Assembly (NCBI GenBank): GCA_965153355.1 | Contig: OZ231126.1 | Span: 110,174,001-110,238,000 of the forward strand | Origin: Flaccisagitta enflata | Taxonomy: Eukaryota; Chaetognatha; Sagittoidea; Aphragmophora | Length of the DNA: 64,000 nucleotides | Reading direction: 5' to 3' | Program-made: the position numbers and the translations under genes | Notes under the pieces: model-generated | The model's input: only the letters and a program-made list of their open reading frames with translations | What the model was told of the DNA's origin: nothing | Database searches by the model: none | Part shown: piece after piece, positions 39,101 through 49,729 of the stretch | Position numbering within the stretch: the first letter of the stretch is position 1 | Layout of the letters: each line of letters opens with the position of its first letter

Positions 39101-42100
39101 TACGGATTGTTGTGATAAATAAAAGAGCTGATTTAGGGAATACAGAAGAAAAAAAAAGAAAAAAAGCCTCAAAATTACAGTCCCCGATGGGGGACTAATT
39201 TTTGAAGCTTTCTTGTTGCGTAAATGCAACTCGCGAAGATACACGACAAGACAATTTCAAAAGAAAAAAACAATTATTCAATATTGTTTTAGTGATGACA
39301 AAACTTGATAATGATAATAATAGTGGATGATTATGACAACAATGAATGAAAATGACAGGAAAAAAACAAGAAAATATTTTTAAAAAATTTCGAAATTTTT
39401 TTTCAAAAAATCTTTTGAGCAAATTTTCAAAAAAAATTGTCAATAAAAATTTTTTAAAAAAAATTTCAAAAAAATTTTCAACAAATTTTTTTTTTTTTCA
39501 AAGTTGATGACAACAGTCGAAGTTGATGACATTAATCGATAGTGATGACAATTATCGAAGGTGATGAGAGTAGTTAAAGGTGATGAGAGTAGTTGAAGGT
39601 GATAAGAGTAGTTAAAGGTGATGAGAGTAGTAAAATATTACTACAAAAATAATATGCAAAGGGTAGTAAAAGTTAATGAATTTTTCTGAAAATCAGTACA
39701 CATTATGTACTACACAAGCTCTCATTGACATAACAATAACACTGGTAAAGTTTTATGAAGGTTTTAAACAGAAAAACAGACAACAAACAGACTACATATT
39801 ACTGCTACTATACAGTCACCGACAAAAACTGTTTATCGGGGATAAAAATGATAGACATGTATCACTGCTACTTTGTAGTCAGCGATAAAAACAGTTCCAC
39901 AGTAAACCGTGATGAAAAATAAATATGCTTTGCACTGTGCTTTTAAAATAATTCTGAGTGGAAAATCATATAAATGTGGGTTTTTCTGTAGTTTTGAGTA
40001 GTAATGGGGTATAATAACATGTAACTAGCAAAAATGAAATCATTCACCCAGCACTTTATGAGAAATCTGCAACATGGAAAAAATTTAAGTCTATTTTCAA
40101 AACAGATTCTAGGGATTTGTACTGACTCATTATTTGATAAGATATTATTAATTCTTGCAAAATTTCCTTTCATTTGATAGGTCGCACTATGTGGTTTCAT
40201 AAAGAAATAGAATTTTCATTTTCTGAGCTACCGTTACAAAAGTACTATTTTTTGTAACGGTGACTAAAAAAATGAAAATTTTAAATCTTTATAAAAATAG
40301 AGAGTGCGACCTATCAAATGAAAGGGAATTTTGCAAGGATTAATAATATAAAATCAGAAAATGAGTCAATACAACTTCATAGAACCTTCATTGAAAAGAG
40401 ATTTCATTTTTCTTTTTTTTAAAGATTTCTCAAAAAGCGCTCGGTGAATGATTTTATTTTTGCTAGTTATATGTTAATACATCCCAATACTACTCAAAAC
40501 TGCAGAAAAACCCACAGTTATATGATTTTCCACTCAGAATCTTTTTAAAAGCACAGTGTTTGGCATACTCTTGTCATACCAATTGAATATGCTCATTTCA
40601 TCAGTCACCTCATCTCGGGGCTAGATGCAGAAAAAATTTCTCAAATATCTTAATTTAAACTAATTTTATTCAATTTTTCTATACATTACCTCCTCCCAAT
40701 TTAACATAGAAAGTAATGGGAATCGTTTTTTTAGCATTAAAGTTACAGGCTCTTCTAGGCTCCACGGAAAATCTTATTCTCAACACTTTAAACAAGTTAA
40801 GTTTGGCATGCCCCATCATACTTTAATGCGCGCATTTGCGCTTTTGAGTTTGAAAGAAGATAGAAGCAATTACTGTTTTACTCAATTATGCAAATTAGCC
40901 CTTGGAGAAAACACTTCTTTCATGATATTGGGCCATTAGAATGTGTTTCTGACTGGTGAATATCCATGTTGGGATAAATAAAACCTAATAATACAAAAAC
41001 GATAATACTTTTGATCGTTCTGTTGAAAAAAGATGACAAGGTGACAAGATGAAAGACATAGATGAAAGACCTCATTTTAGTGATTTTCATCAAATCCCTT
41101 TTTATCTAATCCCTTTAGTTGAGTACTCTGTTGCCCATTGGTCTGTCCATCTGCAGGTTCATCATTCCCTTCATCATTCCATCGTTCTGTCCCCCTGTTT
41201 GTCTGTTTGTCTGTCCATACATCTGTCTGTTTGTCTGTCCATCAATCTGTTAATTATTCTGTCCATTTGTCCTCCAACACAATTTTTAGTACTATACAGA
41301 GTTTTGATAAAAATCATTAGAATTTCTACATGCAGATCTGTTTGCATCTTGTGGGAATGTTAAAAAGCTAATGTTGGACATTTTAAGGAATTTCAAAATG
41401 AATTGAACTAAAAAGGTAGGCAGAATGAATCACATCTAAAATGAAAAAGGGAATGAAGAATTAAGATTTTGAAGTGGAAAAAAAAGAAGATTCTGAAAAA
41501 ATATCTATTGCTTTGAATGGGAAAATTCAAGAAAGTGGTAAAATAAGAAATCGAAATTTGGAGGTGGGAGGGATGGGGGCAAGTATCTCAGTTGCCCTAT
41601 GCAAGATTTGGGGCAGTGTGTAGGTGAATTGGTGGTGATGAGGGGGTGATTGGGGGGTGACAGGTGTTTATTTTTCGTGGTGGTGGGATTTGGGGCAGTG
41701 TGTAGGTGAATTGGTGGTGATGAGGGGGTGATTGGGGGGTGACAGGTATTTATTTTTCGTGGTGGTGGGATTTGGGGCAGTGTGTAGGTGAATTGGTGGT
41801 GATGAGGGGGTGATTGGGGGGTGACAGGTGTTTATTTTTCGTGGTGGTGGGATTTGGGGCAGTGTGAGTTCGTCGGGGACAAAAAGAGACCAAAGTAATT
41901 GCCAACATGTACATTCTCTCTTTGTTGATTAAGAATGGATGAATACTTAAACGTTTTTCACGAAGGTTGTTAATGATTGAATGAATGAATTTTTGAACGA
42001 ATGAACGATTTGTTGAATGATTGAATGAAGGAATTGTTAAGTGAATTTAAAGAATGAATAAACGAATGAACCATGCTTCGAAAATAAAATTCATTCATTC

Positions 42101-42578
42101 ATTCATTCATTCATTCATTGATCGAAAGAGAATAGATGGGCGCCACTATTTTGATGAAAGGACCTTCAATTTTGAGATTTACTGATTTTTGGCTTCAGGT
42201 CGACCAACAGACAGACAGACAGACAAGCTCTTATAGCTATGCGAGGACGCACAAAAAAAGAGAAAAAACAAGAACAAAGGAAAGAAAGGAAAAAGAGGCG
42301 GAAAGATGAAAAGGTAAGAAAAAGATAAAAAGAATCACTACTACTACTATCATCGTCGCTATTTACTGGGCAATGATCCACGTTGTGCTGTTATTGGATC
42401 CGCGTCGTGCTGGTATTGGATGTCGTATAATCATGGCATATATTGGGGTTATTGCTGATTTATTGGATTGATTACTGGTTATTGTTGGATATGGAGCTGA
42501 TGTTATGAAAAGTGGATAGCGAAAATGGTACCATTTATTATTTATTGTTTATTGGTTGGTTACTTATCTCATAAATTT

Positions 42579-42643
<65 letters not shown>

Positions 42644-45600
42644 AATTTTTTTGGTTCGTTTTGATTTAAAAAAAAACATTGTTCCATTGCATGGCAATCA
42701 TCTGGGACTGAGAGTTCCTGGGTGATTGCAACTGTTTACGACCGAACAGACAGCAACTATGTCACGAGTCTGAAGGATCCCGATCGATAGCCTCATTTTG
42801 CTTTTGCTTCTCTTTTCAGACTACGACAGGGTGCAAAACGGAAAATAACAAGGCGAGTTGAATTAACAAGGCCGGATACAAGGCTACCCTAGTCGCGTGC
42901 GGGTGGGCGGGAGCAGTGCTGGAGGTCACTTGGGCATCTGGGCAGGAGCCATATGCTCAAGAAGCTCAAAACGCCGAAAAAGTAATATGGGAACCAACCG
43001 ACCGACGGACCGACATGGCGGGGTGTAGATTCGCGTAGCACGTGACTTGAAAGGGCCAAAAGCAAAAAGTTCAAAGATACGCAAAAAATGAATCAGAGGG
43101 AAGAAATTGGATTATTGGACCAAAAAGGTGAAAATGGACCAAAAAGGTCAACCTGAAAAAAAATACAAATACAGATGTGATAAATGTCAGAAGATAAAAT
43201 GAGGCAAAATAAAAGGAGATGAAAGTAATTAGAGAACACAGAGAGCCGTGATGGGAAATAAGTAATGGACACGACTATTTGAAACCTACTACAATAGTGC
43301 TGTTTTCCACTTCTACTAACCCGATTTGGTTCATATCTGCAAAAAAAATCATTTCGAAATTGTGTTTAGTATATAAATAATGATAAAAACATAATGTAAA
43401 ATACATAGTAAATATAGAGATTCACAAAAGTTCACCGGTTTTCTAGAGTTGCGCGTTTTGCGCATTGGCGGTAGCACCTAATCCTCCGTAGACGGAATGC
43501 GCAATTGCGCTTTTGAGTTTAAGCTGAGAACGAGCTTGATTTCTTTTTACCCAATTATACAAAGTAGCCTAAGAGATATTTGTTATTTCCTCTCTTTTAT
43601 CAAGTATTTTTTTGCCAAGCATAAACTGATGTCATTGGGTGAGCATAAATGCAATTAGAGCGCGCCTTTTCAAAGCTATTAGTGATTAGGGAGAAATTTC
43701 GCATCCTTTTCAGCCTTAAATATGGAAGGATCACTCATATGGAAATTAGCTTTGGGTTCTCATGGAATTTCCTTGGGTTAATCGAGTTATCCTACAGTAC
43801 TTGTTTTAGACTTGTCTTAAAGTTGCCAATGAGGAGTCCTTATATTGTCCTTGTGATGTCCTTGAAATGTCCGTGAAATGTCCTAGAGTTGTCCTCAAGT
43901 TGTCTTAAAAGTGTCCTAAAGTTGTCCAAAAGTTGTTCTAGAGTTGTTTTTGTTATCCTAGAGTTGTCCTAGTTGTCTTAGGAATGTCCAAGGAGTTGTC
44001 CTAAAGTTGTCAGAATTGTCCTTAAGTTTTTTTTTAGTTGTCCTAGAGGTAGCCTTATTCGTTCTGGGGTTGTCCTAGATTTGTCCAAGAATTGTCTCAA
44101 AGTTACCCTCAAGTTGTTTAAGAGTTGTTCTGTTGCCGTGCAACTTGCCCTATAGTATTCCTATTGTTTTTCTAAAAATGTTCCAATGGTTTTTGCATTG
44201 GCTGAGTTGTCCTGAAGTAGGTAGGTAATAAGGTGGTTTTAACGTTTTGCTTAGGTTATCAAGCATTTCTAAGGTTGTCCTTGAGTTTGGATGGTGGCTG
44301 GCTGCCCCTACCCACCTATCCCCCACAATATTGTGGCCCAGCATCACTTGTTTAGTGTTTCTAGTCCTATGCAAAGAAATTTGCATAAGGCAGTTTAAAG
44401 TGTTTTCAAGAAAAAGGGTACCAGATCTGCCTGCATAACTATGGAAAACAAAAGTAAGCAATTCCACCATTGTAACTTTTGCAAATATTTTTTTTGACAA
44501 CCCATGTAATTCTTTTTGATTATGATTTTGTCATTCTTTTTGCCATGAAGAGAGGAAATAGAATACTTTTATGGAAATGAACACAAAAAAACCTGAAATT
44601 GGAGGTGGGAGGGGTAGGAGGCATATAAACACTTAGGAGGATTTGGTGGTCTGTGTAGGTGGCTTGAGCGGGATAAAGTGTCGTTAGGGGCTTATTTCCC
44701 ATCAGGGTGGGATTTGGTGGTCTGTGTAGGTGGCTTGAGCGGGATAAAGTGTCGTTAGGGGCTTATTTCCCATCAGGGTGGGATTTGGTGGTCTGTGTAG
44801 GTGGCTTGAGCGGGATAAAGTGTTGTTAGGGGCTTATTTCCCATCAGGGTGGGATTTGGTGGTCTGTGTAGGTGGCTTGAGCGGGATAAAGTGTTGTTAG
44901 GGGCTTATTTCCCATCAGGGTGGGATTTGGTGGTCTGTGTAGGTGGCTTGAGCGGGATAAAGTGTTGTTAGGGGCTTATTTCCCATCAGGGTGGGATTTG
45001 GTGGTCTGTGTAGGTGGCTTGAGCGGGATAAAGTGTCGTTAGGGGCTTATTTCCCATCAGGGTGGGATTTGGTGGTCTGTGTAGGTGGCTTGAGCGGGAT
45101 AAAGTGTCGTTAGGGGCTTATTTCCCATCAGGGTGGGATTTGGTGGTCTGTGTAGGTGGCTTGAGCGGGATAAAGTGTCGTTAGGGGCTTATTTCCCATC
45201 AGGGTGGGATTTGGTGGAGAAAAGGAACCATCTGGTGGAGAAAAGGAAGAAAACCAGAACAGAAATGAACTTCAACTCACTGGTTGTTGCTTTGATCTGA
45301 AGTTTTTGTGATGGAATGTAAGGTTTGTAGCCGCTTTTCATTTCCACGATTTCCAGCTTGATAGGATTTCGAGTGATGGCAACAGCTGGCGCTCCGGTAT
45401 TAATCTTCACGTTGGTGTCCTTCTCCGTCACTTCCGCTGTGAAATGATACTTCACGCCCCATCTGTAAAAGAGATTGAAAATAGTCTTAACACCTCTTGC
45501 ATAATTAAACAAACTGGCAAAATGATCAAAATCCAGAAAAATAATGCATTCGCTGGGCTGAAATTTGACACAGAGGGAGCAAAATGTAGTATTTTCACAA

Positions 45601-48600
45601 ACTGGGGCAAAATTGTGAATCAGTGAAAGATTTTAACTGATTTGGACGAAAAAATTTTTGATGATGACACAACATAAACCTCCTTAGAATTTACCATGAA
45701 ACAGGCTAGAAAACATCAATTCTCAGGGTCTTGTATCACTAACAGACAAAAATAAGTCAACAGTACCATGATACAGTCAGTGACATCTGCAAAAATATCA
45801 AAACCCCTTGTCAAATAGAATGGTTTTAGGGACAAATTTGAAGTTAAACCAAACCTTAACTTTGCATGATGTCATGATGAAGCTTTTTGATGAAGCTATT
45901 TACAGCTATTGGTTGACAAGATTTGAAGTTTTTTTGTGGAACCTTCATGAGAATATCATGATTTGAAATTATCATTAACCTGGACTCCAATGTTGGTCTT
46001 TAAAACGCAATTATGGTCAAGTTCTGATCCCAGTTCGCCTTATTTTGTGAGAGGAGTTAATGCCGGTTTTGCCAATCTCTACAATTGTAATGTCAGAAAA
46101 ATCAAGGCCAAGCCAAGTAAGCTAACGATGCGTCTTGAATTAATGAATGAATGAATGAATGAATGAATGAATTTGAGAAGGCTTTTGGAGGTTAACAGGG
46201 AAATGGTCAGCGGTACCCGATGCCCTGCTTGGAGTGATTAACTGAAAAACTGCAGTGAGAGCATGATAGCGGCCTCAAAAGGCCGATGTCTTGTAGGACA
46301 CAGGAGTGTATTTCCAGACGTCCTGAGTGGGCATATCTGAGGCCTTGGTGGCAATTTTCCATATTATTTGATAGGAATTTTGCATTTTTTCAATTTTTTA
46401 TCATTTTACCGTGTTATTCAATAGGAATTTTACATTTTTTTCCCATTTTCCTCAATTTTCTACATTATGCAATAAGAAACATGCAATTTTTTTATTTTTT
46501 AGTAATTTTTCCATGTTATTCCATGAAAAGTTCATATTTTGTCAATTTCCCATGTTGTTCAATGGGAATTTGAAGCTTGAAAAGCTTTTGGGAAAGGGTA
46601 CGGACGGACGGATGTACAGACGGACGGACAGACATATGGAAATTCACCCCTGTGCCCTACAGGACATCGGCCCTTTGGGGCCGCTGCTCGAAAAAGGAAA
46701 GAACAAAGAACTTATGCTATGGCTACTCAATTGTCAAGTGCGAAACCAAAAGCCAGATTTTCAACTTTGCCTGTGCAACTCTGTGCCACTCTAATGTTAA
46801 GACTGCTCAAAGTGCCAACTTTACCAAAAGTTGTATATTATTGCTTAGAATGGTGGACAGGGACCAGTCAAACATGTAAAATGAAAAAAGATATACATTT
46901 GGGGGGTCAGGGGGTCCCTAAGGGGCCGTTTTGGGGCAATTTCATGGCGCCGCAACTAAAATCATTGAAAGTCTTGATTTCTAGAGCATTAAAGCTTATT
47001 TCTGTGATAAATATTGTGAACAAGCAACATAAAAGTATATATTAAGTGATAAAATATATGCTAGGGGGTCTGGGGGCCGCCAGGGCACTATTTTGGGGCC
47101 ATTTGATGGTGCGGCGCCAAAAAAACATCGAAAATCTTGATTTTTAGGGCATTAAAGCTTGTATCTTTGGTATTTATTGAGAACAAGCACCATAATCATA
47201 TATATTATGTGGTAAAATATATGCTAGGGGGTCTGGGGGCCCTCAGGGAATTGTTTTTGGGGCCATTTGATGGTGTGGCGCTAAAAAACATAAAAAATCT
47301 TGATTTTTAGAGCATTTTAGCTTAAACTATTGTAAAATATTGTGCACAGGCATCATCAAAGTATATATAAAGTTGTAAGATATATTCTAGGGGGTCAGGG
47401 GGCTCCTTGGGAACTGTTTTTGGGGCAATTTCATGGCGAAGCGACTAAAAATCATTAAAAAACTTGATTTTGAGAGTATTAAAGATTATTGTTTTTGTAA
47501 ATATTGCATACAGGTACCATACAAATATATATCTAGCAACAAAATATATTCTAAGGGGTAAGGGGGCCCTAAGGAAACTGTCATTTGGGCAATTTAATGG
47601 TGTTGCAATCAAAACTATGGGAAATCTTTGACTAAAAAGCATCTCAGCTTATGGTTGTTCTTGAAAATAGTGGACTAGGACTTTTCCTTCTTCTTCTTCT
47701 TCTTCCATCTTTTTCTTCCCATTTCTTCATCTTCTTCTTCCCTCCTCTTCTACTTCTTCTTCCCTCCTTTTGGGCAGCGGCCCCGAAGGGGCCAATGACC
47801 TATGCGTTCACACAAGGGGAAATTTCTCCTTCTTCAGTGTACCCCCCCCGCTTGAAACTCGGTCTCAAGGCTCAAATCCCCATCTTGAGGCCAAAATCCC
47901 AGTCTTGAGGCTCAAATCCCAGTCTCAAGGCTCCAATCCCAATCTCAAAGCTCATTTCCCAATCTCAATGCTTTAATCCCAATCTCAAGGCTCCAATCCC
48001 AAACTCAAGGCTCAAATCCTAGTCTTGAGGCTCACATCCCAGTTTTGAGGCTCAAATCCCTGTCTTGATGCTCAAATCCCAGTCTCGAAGCTCAAATCCT
48101 AGCCTCGAGGCTTAAATCCCAGCCCCAAGGGTCACATCCCAGACTGAAGGCTCACATCCCAGCTGCAGTAAAAACAGCATAGGTCATCGGCTCCTTCGGG
48201 GCCGCTGCCGCCTCACACCCACATGAACTCACATAGGGGCATCGGATACCACTGACCATCTAACGCTTTTGCGACTGTTTTTTTATTCTTCTTCCCTCTT
48301 CTTCTTCCCTCTTCTTCCCTCTTCTTCTTCCCTCTTCTTCCCTCTTCTTCTTCTTCCCTCTTCTTCTTCTTCCCTCTTCTTCTTCTTCCCTCTTCTTCTT
48401 CTTCCTCTTCTTCTTCTTCTTCCCTCCTCTTCTTCTTCCCTCCTCTTCTTCTTCCCTCTTCTTCTTCTTCCCTCCTCTTCTTCTTCCCTCCTCCTCTTCT
48501 TCTTCCCCCCTCTTCTTCTTCCCTCTTCTTCTTCTTCCCTCTTCTTCTTCTTCCCTCTTCTTCTTCTTCCCTCTTCTTCTTCTTCTTCTTCTTCTTCTTC

Positions 48601-48641
48601 TTCTTCCCCTTTTTCTTCCCTCTTCTTCTTCTTCTTCTTCT

Positions 48642-48676
<35 letters not shown>

Positions 48677-48888
48677 TTCCCTCTTCTTCTTCCTCCTCTT
48701 CTTCTTCCCTCTTCTTCTTCCTCCTCTTCTTCCTCCACTTCTTCTTCTTCCTCTTCTCTTCTCTTCTTCTTCCTCCTCTTCTTCCCTCCTCTTCTTCTTC
48801 CCTCTTCTTCTTCCCTCTTCTTCTTCCTCTTCTTCTTCCTCTTCTTCTTCCTCTTCTTCTTCCTCTTCTTCTTCCTCTTCTTCTTCCC

Positions 48889-48920
<32 letters not shown>

Positions 48921-49688
48921 TCTTCTTCCCTCTTCTTCTTCCCTCTTCTTCTTCCCTCTTCTTCTTCCCTCTTCTTCCCTCTTCTTCTTCCCTCTTCTTC
49001 TTCCCTCTTCTTCTTCCCTCTTCTTCTTCTTCCCTCTTCTTCTTCTTCTTCCCTCTTCTTCTTCTTCCCTCTTCTTCTTCCCTCTTCTTCTTCTTCCCTC
49101 TTTCTCTTCTTCCTTTTCTTCCTTTTTTTCTTCTTTTATTTTTTCCTCTAAAACCCTCTGTTTTTTTTCATTTTCTCTCTCATTTTCTCCCTCTTTTCTC
49201 TCTTCTTTGTTCTTGTACACTTCTTCTTCCTCCTTCTTCCTTGTTCTTCTCCTCCTCCCTCATCTTCCCTCTTCCTCTCATTCACTTCTATTTCTAGTCA
49301 AAACAGCATTTTCTTTTCAACCATGTGCCAATTTATGCTACTCTGCTTTACATACTGCATGTTGCTGCTGCTGCTTCTTCTTCTTCTTCTTCCTCCTTCT
49401 TCCTTGTTCTTCTCCTCCTCCCTCATCTTCCCTCTTCTTCTCATTCACTTCTATTTCTAGTCAAAACAGCATTTTCTTTTCAACCATGTGCCAATTTATG
49501 CTACTCTGCTTTACATACTGCATGTTGCTGCTGCTGCTTCTTCTTCTTCTGCTTCTTCCTCCTTCTTCCTTGTTCTTCTCCTCCTCCCTCATCTTCCTTC
49601 TTCCTCTCATTCACTTCTATTTCTAGTCAAAACAGCATTTTCTTTTCAACCATGTGCCAATTTATGCTACTCTGCTTTACATACTGCA

Positions 49689-49729
<41 letters not shown>

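Noticed and set aside
48213-49297. Open frames of 335 and 342 residues on both strands
   Set aside because: Pure consequence of the TTC-rich tract.
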